From assembly GCA_023614405.1 (NCBI GenBank), contig CM042685.1, forward strand, positions 88,030,684 through 88,094,683: a stretch of 64,000 nucleotides of DNA, read 5' to 3'. Of this stretch, positions 44,407-55,842 are shown piece by piece. Position 1 is the first letter of the stretch; each line of letters opens with the position of its first letter. A model generated the notes under the pieces. That model was given only the letters and a program-made list of their open reading frames with translations. It made no database searches and was not told where the DNA came from. A program made the translations under genes and the position numbers. Origin of the DNA: Avena insularis (lineage: Eukaryota; Streptophyta; Magnoliopsida; Poales; Poaceae).

Positions 44407-45243
44407 ATGGCGCCTCCCAAGGAGTTGTGGGGGAAGTCCAAGTGTACTAGGGCGACGCTGAAGTCCTTCGAGGACACAGGGATTGTCTACACCGGTAGAT
44501 GGCGAGTTCCTATGGCCACGGAGGTGGAACCAGATCCGTGCGCCGGCGAGTTTATTTGCTTCACCAACCATCTCGAGAGGGGGCTCGGATTCCCCACCTC
44601 GCTCTTCTTTCATCGATTATGCTCCTACTACAACATCTAGCTATCAGATATGGGGCCGCACTGCATCGAGCAACTTGCCATCTTCGTGGTGTTCTGCGAT
44701 TGCTAATTGTGCTGCCTCCCATACTTTCCCCTATGGTAGGAATTGTTACACGGGCAGATTAGTCGCGACAGGGCAGGCGGCCGATGCTGGCCACGGGTGT
44801 CCTCACTTTCCAGCTGAAGTCCAAGGCCTCCTTCCTCGACCTCATGCTGTCGAAGAATGCGGCAAGCGAATGGAAGAAGCATTGCTTCTACATGAGTGAG
44901 TTGATGCTGGACGGTGAGGTGCCATTCCCGGCGTACTTCGCCGAGCGAACCGAGCCGCGCCGGCTTTAGGTTGCCAAGCTCCCGCATGAACAGCGGATGG
45001 TTGTAGACGAGATGCTGACGATGATTCGCCAGCTGAAGAAGGATGGTCGCGAGACCATCAATTTATATAATTGTTGGGTCGGGCGACGATTGGTGCCCCT
45101 GGCCAGTTGTGCTCACTGGATGTACGAATACACCGGTAAGGATGATGGGACCAAGGCCTTCACCACCGAGTGGAAAGCCGACGACTACGCCTCCGCGTTG
45201 AGGAAGACAACCGACGCTGAATACCGCGATCTAAAAGGCCGGG
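44407..45243 (+). pseudogene. PF04195-type 'putative gypsy type transposon' gene, 5' part
   Basis: ATG 44407 opens MAPPKELWGKSKCTRATLKSF. The family-typical blocks WRVPM, AGEFICFTNHLERGLGFPTSLFFHRLCSYY and a degenerate IEQLAIFVVFCDC ... YFPLW follow, with stops at 44638-44640 and later plus frameshifts. A later part is open: LKSKASFLDLMLSKNAASEWKKHCFYMSEL and INLYNCWVGRRLVPLASCAHWMYEYTG to LKGRV at 45238. Proteins of this family are encoded by many grass non-autonomous Gypsy-like elements, and their role is not known. Element D interrupts the gene at 45243 and it resumes at 54104. Confidence 0.75.
45239..45243. repeat. Target site duplication of element D, left (ccggg)
   Basis: It matches 54104-54108 exactly. 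Confidence 0.92.
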
Positions 45244-48200
45244 TGTGGCATCCCGCAAAACCACTACTAGAAAATTGCGTTGAATTTGTGCATTGCATCG
45301 TCATCATCATGCATTGTTTGCATAAAACTATTTACGCAAAGCCCGTTTTGTTTTCCAAACGCCCCATCTATATTCAAACACGCAAAACCGGGTCGCCGGA
45401 ACAATTTGTTTTGTCCGCTGTCGGATTGCAAAAGCGCTGGTTAAAAATAAATATTTTAATTAATTGTTTTAGTGGGGCAGTCGAACGGGCCGAATGACCC
45501 GAACGACCGCCCCAGGTTTTAAATCGGACCACCTAAATAGCCCCCCTAATTCCTAAGTTCACCAAACTACCTACCCACACACCCCCTCCACCTCACCCCC
45601 TCCTATCACGAGACGCCACCTCATCCTCTCCCCTCCCCCTGGCCAATCAAACTCTGCCACGTCAGCCTCTCTTTCTCACCCCTCTCTCTCACCACCACAC
45701 ACACGCAGCCAACCGACCCCGGCCCCACCCCTGACGTCCCTCTGCTTCCCCTGGCCCGCGACCTGGCCCACCACTACCAGCCCCCCCGCGCGCACGACCA
45801 CCACCCCGCTCACCCTTCTCCCTCCCCTGCTCTCTGCGCCCGCGCGCCGGCGAGCATCTCCCCCCCCGCCGCTCCTCCCGGCCTCGCTCCGGCCACCGCC
45901 TCATGGCCCTCGCCTCCGCCTCGTTCCCCTCACACCGCCTCCTCCAACCTCGCACCTTCCCGCCTCAACCTCCCTCCGCCGCCTGCACCAACCTCCTCCC
46001 TTGGCGCCCGCTTCCTCGCCTCCTCTCCGTCGCCACAGCTGCCAGCCTTCAACCGCCATCTTCCCGCTCCCCACCGCTCCGCCTCGCTCCCTCCCTGCTG
46101 GCCCGCTCCGCTCCTGGCCGCTCCCTTCTCCCCGTCCCCCGCCCGCCACCGTCCACAGCCCCGACGCTGGCCGTCCCTCCTCCGCGCCTTCCTCGCTCCC
46201 GCCACGGACCATCGCCGCCCGCCTCCTCCGGCGGCGCCCTTGCCGCTCCCCTCCGCCGCCGCCTTCTTCCATGAGCCCCGGCTCGAGCTCCTTCCCGTCC
46301 CTTGCGTCTACCGCGTGGCCCCTGGCCCTGCCTTGTCAGCTGTGGTCGCTGCCGCCCTCTGGCCGGTGCGCCGATCGTGTCTTCCCCGGCCTCTCGTCTG
46401 CCCTCCTGCTCGACAGAACGGTGCTCCTGATGCTACATACAGTAAAGGGGAGTTGGGACCTTGAAGCATGATGCTTGTGTGTGTGCAAGCGAAGATGGTG
46501 TTGTGCCGACGAGGTGTGTTGATGGTGTGGTGCTACAACAAGGACTTCCTCTGGCTTGAGTCGACAAGATCGACAATGGATGATGAGACCCGAAGTATCC
46601 CAACAAGAACCTCGGAAACCAAGATCTCCCAGTGCCGGAACCCGAGTCCGACACCGACAACTGAAACCGTGGAGCCGACAAGATCGACCGCACCGACGCC
46701 ATGATCTCCCTCACGGAATCCGAAGACCGTACCGATTCCTCGAACCCCTCCGAGCCGCCAAGATCGCCATGGAACGACAAGTACTTCACCCCGGATTTCG
46801 AGACCCCGACATCGAAACGACAAGATCGTCGTCATAACACCCGAAGACCACGGATGCGACAAGGACGACACCGACCCGGAAGAATCCGATGTGCCCCGAC
46901 GCCAGACCAAGTACTTCCTCCCGGAACGCCAAGACCTACCCCGGAGTCCGAGAACGTTTCCGTCGAACCCTGGACCCTGAGACCGACCCCGAACCCCGGA
47001 ACCCCAAGATCTGCCGAACCCTAATGTGTGACCCCTTTTCTCGAGCCCTATTTTATAAATATAATATCAAATTGTTGCATCTTAAATGAGCATACTTGCA
47101 TGCATATTGTCGTGTGGTTTGGGGGCCTTATGCCGATTCACCTCTAATTAAATATGGGGCCCATATGCGGGCAAATCTAGTCGTATATTGGCCTCATTTA
47201 AAGTTGTGAAGCGAACCGGTAACTTATCGTGCCATGTTAATTCAACATTTAATTGGCGGGGTAGTCAAATAACTTGAACCATATAATTAATTGTCGGGAC
47301 CCCGGTTCCGCTTAATATGACCTAATTGCACCGCATATTGCCATGTCATACATCATTCATGCATCATGCCGATCTTTTGCCGTAGTATTAAATATTGCAT
47401 CCGGTGTTTCTTCTAGTGCTTTGCTTCTTCGCGGATAAGGCCGTTGAGTTGATGTGAGCTTCGCCCCGATCTGCTGTTGATCCTTCGGCAATGTTTTCAG
47501 GCGAGCATCTCCCCCTTTCTACCTATCTTACTTTTATAGTATTTATTCCCTCCTGTCGATCTATTGCTATCTGTGTTGCGATGCTTTAGTTTTCCGTACC
47601 CGTGATATCCTTGCAGCCCTATATTGCCTTGGACACACCCTATTACCTGTTGTTTGGTAGATAGTTGGACTTGCGCGTCGTAGTCGCTTGCTCAAGTGCT
47701 GTTGCGTGTCGTCAAGTGCCACAGTCGTTGATGTATTGCCGCATGTTGATGTTGGAGATGATCATAGTTTTACTTATCGCTCACTTTAATTCCTGTTTAA
47801 CAACTAAAATTGAAATAAGCAGAGGCATCGGTGGGTGATAGGTAATATTTGGTTTCCGAACGCCCACTTGTGTCCCGTAGGACCCCGAGTACTTGATACC
47901 TGTTCCTTGATTTATCGCGCTATCCACATCCGGGAGGCTTATGGACCCCCCTGAGCCAGAGCTTGATTCATTCTTATTTCTTGGGGCCACAAACTAGTTT
48001 GAGGTTTTATTTACGATCCTGTACTTATGCCATGCTTTACTGCTTTATTTAAATTGTGCGATGGATAGCACACTGTACTGTTTAGGTCCGTGACCCGTTT
48101 ACGCTGTATCGACAAGCCCAGTCACACTTTCGGGTTCCCGATCGTTTCTGACCGGCTCCATAAACCTTGAGGCCGTCTCGAAGTCAGCTAACTTCGTTGC

Positions 48201-49402
48201 GGGTTCTACTTAAGGGGTGGCCCCCTGAAATATTTCTGAATCCTGTGATTGCTTTGTCGTGAAAGCCTCGTTGGGTTTTGATTTGGTTTTTCCGAGGTTG
48301 ATCGAGTGTGTGTTGCTATTGGTGCACCCCGGCCGGGTAAAACTTTCTGAAAGCCGTGTCCGCGGTTATGGACGACTTGGAGCACAGTATCTCGACCATA
48401 GACAAGCATAACTAAAGTTTATTGCTACAAATTTGACTTTATAATGACTAGTAATCAGCTTCACTATAATGGAATGGCTCAATAAAACTGCCAACAATCG
48501 CTTGCTTGGTCGTCGCATGACGACCATTGTATCTGACTAGTAAGTATTGCAACTACAACGGAATGGCTGAATAAAAGTACCAACAACTGCTGGGTTTTGG
48601 GGTTATCTCATGCTAATTGTATCTGACTAGTAAGTGTTGCCACTATAACGGAATGGTTAACTAAAAGTGCCCACTGCTTACTTTACCAGGATGATTATCT
48701 AAACCTGACTAGTAAAGTGCCGCAACTATAACTGGATAATTAAAACTGCCAACTGTGTGAGTTCCTCGGTTGACTTCCTCGTTTGGTCTCGAGGGGGAAA
48801 TACCAGGATGGGTTTGTTTGGTGATAGTATCAGGTTGGTTCCGGATAGGTCCTTCTTGCCCCTCTGATAGCCGCCAGTTGTATCAAGTCTCTAAAGGTTG
48901 TTTAGTGCACGCTGCCGCTGCCGCTTCAGTCCACCATACCTATGTAGGCGAGGACCGCCGAATTCTAGTCTCGCTGTAATCTTGGCCTCGATCTTGACCG
49001 CTCTCTTTTTCCTTTGCCCTTTGTCGGCACCCCTTTTTGTTTAAGCAGGTTTTGAGATCGACGTCGTTAGCAGGGTTACCCTTCCGGCTTGGCCTGGGCA
49101 GGGTTATGGACGCCATTGGTTATTCTTCAGGGCTCTTAGCCCCATTTGCATCTTGTCCGTAGTCGGACGCTATATCATTTTCAAGGTGATTTGAATCTTT
49201 GTTCTGTATATCTGTATTCTTGACTCATTGAGTCGCTGTTATATATATCTGTTCTGTGGGTCCCCTCGAGGACTGTTGTGTAATGTTATTACTTCGTTTT
49301 CCACCTGCACGAAAGTGCCTGGTGGGCACCTTTGAATCGTTTCTATGCGGGTTTGGCGGGTTTCGCTAAAACTTGCATAGGTCCGATTCTGAGGGTGTTA
49401 CA
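45244..49402 (+). repeat. 5' LTR of element D
   Basis: It holds a pyrimidine-rich, CpG-dense block at 45540-46440, a stretch of CGA-rich degenerate repeats at 46560-47020, and a 90-bp tandem array at 48445-48755. Long proline/arginine-rich frames on both strands in the GC block are composition artefacts. It carries 114 bp (46562-46675) that the 3' LTR lacks. Confidence 0.9.
48445..48755. repeat. About 90-bp tandem repeat in the 5' LTR of D
   Basis: The motif TGACTAGTAA...CTATAA(C/T)GGAATGG...AAAA(C/G)TGCC occurs at 48445, 48534, 48624 and 48706, i.e. steps of 89, 90 and 82 bp. The same array is in the 3' LTR at about 53159-53465. Confidence 0.85.
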
Positions 49403-50115
49403 GAGTGGTATCAGAGCTCAGCAGTTGCGATACCCCACAAGTCCAGCCTGTAGGATAACCTAGCTAACGGCCGAAGTAGATTGTCAAACTATTTGCAAAA
49501 GTCGGTTGGATAGTTCTGATTAGGTCTGATTTTACTACTTACCCCTCTGCTGCTCTCCTCTCACCTCTGCGTGTTTTGAATCCGCTCTCTTCTCCCTCCT
49601 CGAGTCCAGGATTTCTCGTGGTTGGGATCCGTCGTACCTTTAGGGTTTCGCTTCCTCTTTTGGTAACGGTGTTCTCCGACGCGACGACATCATCTACGCC
49701 AGATCCGATGCAGAGTCTGCATCCCTCCTTTGTTTCCGAACCTCGTTTGACGAGATCTTTAGTCTAACTCCGAGAATGGTTGCAAGCTTTTCTACTGATT
49801 GTGCAGAGTAATAGATTGGGTGCGTGATGGATTGGCCCCCATGCCGACTACCCTTTCTATTCGCTTCGGTACATTGAAGTGGATGAGAATGCATCGGTTC
49901 CCTCTTTCCATCGGAGTTAGAGGTGGCTTTATTTGTGGATACCTCTACCTTCGCCTTTGTTTCCCGGAGTGCCCTCCCGACGATCACGGACAACAACCTC
50001 TTGTTAGTGGTGTCGCGAGGATCTACACGAAGCGAGAAGACACAGATCGCCGACCTTCCTTCCGGTACCATGAGGCGGATCTCGAGGGCGAGATCCATTG
50101 TTAGTGGTGTCGAAT
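49403..50115 (+). other. Internal region of element D
   Basis: 713 bp with no recognisable gag, protease or pol. A short open stretch (VALFVDTSTFAFVSRSALPTITDNN, about 49920-50000) is not similar to anything I know. A 15-bp direct repeat TTGTTAGTGGTGTCG lies at 50001-50015 and 50098-50112, the second copy ending just before the 3' LTR, which may mark a deletion junction. Confidence 0.7.
49406..49417 (+). other. Primer binding site of element D (initiator tRNA-Met)
   Basis: TGGTATCAGAGC lies three bases inside the 5' LTR. Confidence 0.92.
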
Positions 50116-53100
50116 TGTGGCATCCCGCAAAACCACTACTAGAAAATCGCGTTGAATTTGTGCATTGCATCGTCATCATCATGCATTGTTTGCATAAAAC
50201 TATTTACGCAAAGCCCGTTTTGTTTTCCAAACGCCCCATCTATATTCAAACACGCAAAACCGAATTACGAACAATTTGTTTTGTCATTGTCGGATTGCAA
50301 AAGCGCTGGTTAAAATAAATATTTTAATTAATTGTTTTAGTGGGGCATCGAACGGGCGAATGACAACGACCGCCTTGAGTTTTAAATCGGACCACCTAAA
50401 CAGCCCCCCTAATTCCTAAGTTCACCAAACTACCTACCCACACACCCCCTCCACCTCACCCCCTCCTATCACGAGACGCCACCTCATCCTCTCCCCTCCC
50501 CCTGGCCAATCAAACTCTGCCACGTCAGCCTCTCTTTCTCACCCCTCTCTCTCACCACCACACACACGCAGCCAACCGACCCCGGCCCCACCCCTGACGT
50601 CCCTCTGCTTCCCCTGGCCCGCGACCTGGCCCACCACTACCAGCCCCCCCCCCGCGCGCACGACCACCACCCCGCTCACCCTTCTCCCTCCCCTGCTCTC
50701 TGCGCCATGGCCAGCATCTCCCCCCCACCGCTCCTCCCGCCTCGCTCCAGCCACCGCCGCTGGGCCCTCCTCCTCGCCGTCGTTCCCCGTCACCGCCTCC
50801 TCCAACCTCGCACCTTCCGCCTCCTGCAACCTCCGCTCAGCCCTGCACCAACCTCCTCCCTTGGCGCCCGCTTCCTCGCCTCCTCTCCGTCGCCCCCAGC
50901 TCTGCGCCCGCATCTTCCCCGCTCCCCACCGCTCCGCCTCGCTCCCTCCCTCCTCGCCCGGCTCCGCTCCGCTCGCCCGCTCCTTTGCCCGTCCCCTCCA
51001 CCAGGCTGGCCCAGCGCCCGGCCCGCGCCGTCCCTCCTCGCGCCCTTCCTCGCTCCCGCCACGGACCATCGCCGCCCCGCCTCCTCGCGCCGGCGCCGCG
51101 CCGCTCCCCTCCGCCCGCCGCGCCTTCTTCGCGAAGGCTCGAGCTCCTTCCGTCCGCGCGTCTACCGCCGTGGGCCCCGCCCCTGCTTTGTAGTGGCGCT
51201 GCCGCCCCTCGGCGGTGCGATCGTCGTGTCTTCCCGGCCTCTCGCCCTCCTGCTCGTGAGCGGTGCTCCTGATGCTACATACAGTAAAGGGGAGTTGGGA
51301 CCTTGAAGCATGATGCTTGTGTGTGTGCAAGCGAAGATGGTGTTGTGCCGACGAGGTGTGTTGATGGAGTGGTGCTACAACAAGGACTTCCTCTGGCTTG
51401 AGTCGACAAGATCGACCGCACCGACGCCATGATCTCCCTCACGGAATCCGAAGACCGTACCGATTCCTCGAACCCCTCCGAGCCGCCAAGATCGCCATGG
51501 AACGACAAGTACTTCACTCCGGATTTCGAGACCCCGACATCGAAACGACAAGATCGTCGTCATAACACCCGAAGACCACGGATGCGACAAGGACGACACC
51601 GACCCGGAAGAATCCGATGTGCCCCGACGCCAGACCAAGTACTTCCTCCCGGAACGCCAAGACCTACCCCGGAGTCCGAGAACGTTTCCGTCGAACCCTG
51701 GACCCTGAGACCGACCCCGAACCCCGGAACCCCAAGATCTGCCGAACCCTAATGTGTGACCCCTTTTCTCGAGCCCTATTTTATAAATATAATATCAAAT
51801 TGTTGCATCTTAAATGAGCATACTTGCATGCATATTGTCGTGTGGTTTGGGGGCCTTATGCCGATTCACCTCTAATTAAATATGGGGCCCATATGCGGGC
51901 AAATCTAGTCGTATATTGGCCTCATTTAAAGTTGTGAAGCGAACCGGTAACTTATCGTGCCATGTTAATTCAACATTTAATTGGCGGGGTAGTCAAATAA
52001 CTTGAACCATATAATTAATTGTCGGGACCCCGCTTAATATGACCTAATTGCACCGCATATTGCCATGTCATACATCATTCATGCATCATGCCGATCTTTT
52101 GCCGTAGTATTAAATATTGCATCCGGTGTTTCTTCTAGTGCTTTGCTTCTTCGCGGATAAGGCCGTTGAGTTGATGTGAGCTTCGCCCCGATCTGCTGTT
52201 GATCCTTCGGCAATGTTTTCAGGCGAGCATCTCCCCCTTTCTACCTATCTTACTTTTATAGTATTTATTCCTCCTCCGATCTATTGCTATACGTATTTGC
52301 GATGCTTTAGTTTTCCGTACCCGTGATATCCCTTGCAGCCCTATATTGCCTTGGACACACCCTATTACCTGTTGTTTGGTAGATAGTTGGACTTGCGCGT
52401 CGTAGTCGCTTGCTCAAGTGCTGTTGCGTGTCGTCAAGTGCCACAGTCGTTGATGTATTGCCGCATGTTGATGTTGGAGATGATCATAGTTTTACTTATC
52501 GCTCACTTTAATTCCTGTTTAACAACTAAAATTGAAATAAGCAGAGGCATCGGTGGGTGATAGGTAATATTTGGTTTCCGAACGCCCACTTGTGTCCCGT
52601 AGGACCCCGAGTACTTGATACCTGTTCCTTGATTTATCGCTATCCACATCCGGGAGGCTTATGGACCCCCCTGAGCCAGAGCTTGATTCATTCTTATTTC
52701 TTGGGGCCACAAACTAGTTTGAGGTTTTATTTACGATCCTGTACTTATGCCATGCTTTACTGCTTTATTTAAATTGTGCGATGGATAGCACACTATACTG
52801 TTTAGGTCCGTGACCCGTTTACGCTGTATCGACAAGCCCGATCCACACTTCGGGTTCCCGATGCGTTTACAGCCGGCTCCACAAACCTTGAGGCCGTCTC
52901 GAAGTCAGCTAACTTCGTTGCGGGTTCTACTTAAGGGGTGGCCCCCTGAAATATTTCTGAATCCTGTGATTGCTTTGTCGTGAAAGCCTCGTTGGGTTTT
53001 GATTTGGTTTTTCCGAGGTTGATCGAGTGTGTGTTGCTATTGGTGCACCCGGCGGGTAAAACTTTCGAAGCCGTGTCCGGTTATGGACGACTTGGAGCAC

Positions 53101-54103
53101 AGTATCTCGACCATAGACAAGCATAACTAAAGTTTATTGCTACAAATTTGACTTTATAATGACTAGTAATCAGCTTCACTATAATGGAATGGCTCAATAA
53201 AACTGCCAACAATCGCTTGCTTGTCGTGCTTGGCGACCATTGTATCTGACTAGTAAGTATTGCAACTACAACGGAATGGCTGAATAAAAGTACCAACAAC
53301 TGCTGGGTTTTGGGGTTATCTCATGCTAATTGTATCTGACTAGTAAGTGTTGCCACTATAACGGAATGGTTAACTAAAAGTGCCCACTGCTTACTTTACC
53401 AGGATGATTATCTAAACCTGACTAGTAAAGTGCCGCAACTATAACTGGATAATTAAAACTGCCAACTGTGTGAGTTCCTCGGTTGACTTCCTCGTTTGGT
53501 CTCGAGGGGGAAATACCAGGATGGGTTTGTTTGGTGATAGTATCAGGTTGGTTCCGGATAGGTCCTTCTTGCCCCTCTGATAGCCGCCAGTTGTATCAAG
53601 TCTCTAAAGGTTGTTTAGTGCACGCTGCCGCTTGATCCACCATACCTATGTAGGCGAGGACCGAATTCTAGTCTCGCTGTCTTGGCCTCAGTACTGACCG
53701 CTCTCTCTTTTTCCTTTGCCCTTTGTCGGCACCCCTTTTGTTTAAGCAGGTTTTGAGATCGACGTCGTTAGCAGGGTTACCCTTCCGGCTTGGCCTGGGC
53801 AGGGTTATGGACGCCATTGGTTATTCTTCAGGGCTCTTAGCCCCATTTGCATCTTGTCCGTAGTCGGACGCTATATCATTTTCAAGGTGATTTGAATCTT
53901 TGTTCTGTATATCTGTATTCTTGACTCATTGAGTCGCTGTTATATATATCTGTTCTGTGGGTCCCCTCGAGGACTGTTGTGTAATGTTATTACTTCGTTT
54001 TCCACCCGCACGAAAGTGCCTGGTGGGCACCTTTGAATCGTTTCTATGCGGGTTTGGCGGGTTTCGCTAAAACTTGCATAGGTCCGATTCTGAGGGTGTT
54101 ACA
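50116..54103 (+). repeat. 3' LTR of element D
   Basis: It matches the 5' LTR end to end. It lacks 114 bp between two copies of CGACAAGATCGAC, and differs by many small indels in the GC-rich block (50640-51260) and near 53640. No PPT is seen upstream. Confidence 0.9.
53159..53465. repeat. About 90-bp tandem repeat in the 3' LTR of D
   Basis: Counterpart of 48445-48755 with the same period and copy number. Confidence 0.82.
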
Positions 54104-55430
54104 CCGGGATCACCCCATACACCACGAAGCGCAAGGCTCCATCGGTAAATCTGTTTTCCCTAGTTTATTGTCGTAGTCGCAAGAATGCAGTCGCGGTTTA
54201 CTAATCATGTGTCGTTGGTTCAGCTGTCCCAAGTTGTGGAGGGCTGGCTCCCTCCCACCGATGATGAGAGCTCGAACTAGGCCGAGGGGGACGAGAGCGA
54301 GTCCTCCTCCTCCGACGATGATGATGATGAGTCCGTGGAGGTCGCTGCACCCGCGGTTCAGAAAACTCACGGGAAGCAGCAACGCGAACTCGAGGCCAGC
54401 AAGAGCCTCGATGGTCACGACATGAGCGAGGGCGATGCCTACGAACATAGTTCGCGGCATGTGGCCACGCCGTCCAAGAAGAAGGCGCCAAAGAAGAAGA
54501 AGGGGGAGCCCAAGGCGGTGTCGCCGCCTCGGTCGGCAACTAGCTCCGAAGCGACTAGCACGGCTGACGATGCAAGGGCCGAGTAGTCGATGAAGGCGCC
54601 AGAGACAACAGCTACGGCCATGGTGGAGGATGAGGTGCCACTGGCATCGATTCCACCCCGTTCTCTGCCGGGCCTCGGGTCTGCTTTAGTCGCAGAGTCC
54701 TCGCCATCCAGGGAGCGCCTGCGCAGACCAGAGGGGAACTTCCTACTATCGTGGCCTTGTCGATGAAGAAGGCCTCAGTGGCATGAGCTCCGTCCCTGTT
54801 CGAGACAGGCATCGGCCGCCAGCTGGGCCCAAAATTGGAGAAGCTGCCGCACATCCGCATGGACCTACGCTATATCCCAATCGCCAGGTGAGTGTTTGCT
54901 GCGCCGATTTAGATCACTAGCTTGTAGATGTTGTCTGAATCATTGATTGTTTCCTTTGTAGGACTGCCGTGAAGAAGATTGGTCACCCTTCGGTGGCCAA
55001 GGTCCCAGTAGACGCCTCAGGAAAGGAGGTTGATTCGTCTAATAAGAGGAAGGGCGACGATGCCGAGGCGCTAGCTGAGGGCGCTAAGAAGACAAAGGGC
55101 GACGATGATGTTCATTGTCTTGGACGAGCTGGCCAACGCGCCCAGTGAAGCTCTGACTGGAGCGGCCGCGGCCGCGAAGGCCAACATGGACGCGAGGTCG
55201 CATCAGGTGGAGCCGGTAGCGCTGGTCGAGGCGTCAAGACCCATGACGAGTGCTTAGGTAGCGGCGGTGGAAACCATCCCTCGCTTCATGGCGAAGGCCT
55301 CTACTGCGAGTGTAGCGGTGAAACCAGCCCAAGTACCCACGATATTGGGCTCGAACGTCGAGCAGCATTGCGGACGCACGCGCTTTGTGCTACCCTCAGT
55401 GGACGCGGTCATACTGCATAACATGTTGGG
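54104..55430 (+). pseudogene. PF04195-type gene, 3' part
   Basis: It begins with the second ccggg (54104-54108), in frame with 45238, and reads ITPYTTKRKAPS before a GTAAATC donor-like site. After an AG near 54218, SQVVEGWLPPTDDESSN is followed by a TAG and then a Ser/Asp/Glu-rich stretch. A long basic/Ser-rich segment comes next (54335-54586: KKKAPKKKKGEPKAVSPPRSA). Another exon-like piece follows a TTTGTAG acceptor at about 54960 (TAVKKIGHPSVAKVPVDASGKE, NKRKGDDAEALAEGAKKTK). Stops and shifts are frequent. This low-complexity charged C-terminal half is usual for the family. The right limit is approximate. Confidence 0.6.
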
Positions 55431-55739
55431 TGCGTCTAGGTTCTTATTGATTTTCGTGGGTAGATTCTTATATCTAAATCATTTAAATGATGATTCAAAC
55501 ACTCAAGTTTTAAATTCGAACCCATTTCAAAACACCCATAAATCCTTTAAGATCACATCAAAGTTTATAACAATCCTTCTTTAAGTCTAAACCTAATCCT
55601 AAAGTAAGAAAGAAACATTGATCACTTAAGTTTTTTTTATTTGGCAAAAATTTTACCAACATTTTCATAAATAAATGCATCCAACAATACATATTCCTAA
55701 ATCTACCCTTCGTTAGGTCCTAAATACTGGGATGTTACA
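55431..55739. repeat. LTR-like remnant
   Basis: AT-rich and ending TGGGATGTTACA like the LTRs of element C, but not otherwise closely matching them. Probably the terminal piece of another long-LTR Gypsy. No gene. Confidence 0.4.
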
Positions 55740-55842
55740 AAAGCGAAACATGGATATGTAAAGTACCGACCGAACATTATATGTAGATGAGTGTGATGTC
55801 AGTATACCTCCCCCAAGCTTAGGCTTTTGGCGTAAGTGGAGA

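Larger units (their letters stand above)
45244..54103 (+). mobile_element. LARD-like LTR retrotransposon (element D) with giant LTRs and tiny internal region
   Basis: 5' LTR 45244-49402 (4159 bp), internal 49403-50115 (713 bp), 3' LTR 50116-54103 (3988 bp), with target duplication ccggg. The PBS is an initiator-Met type site. There is no gag-pol and no PPT at the expected place, so it is non-autonomous or internally deleted. LTRs begin TGTGGCATCCCGCAAAACC and end GAGGGTGTTACA, a style shared with element C and other chromovirus-like Gypsy elements. Confidence 0.9.

Noticed and set aside
45903..46471. Long proline/arginine-rich frames on both strands (also 50539-51330)
   Set aside because: They lie in the GC-rich block of the element D LTRs, are open on both strands because of composition, and differ between the two LTR copies by frame-breaking indels.
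49694..50182. 162-codon minus-strand frame spanning internal region and 3' LTR of D
   Set aside because: It crosses the LTR border, is antisense to the element and has no known domain.
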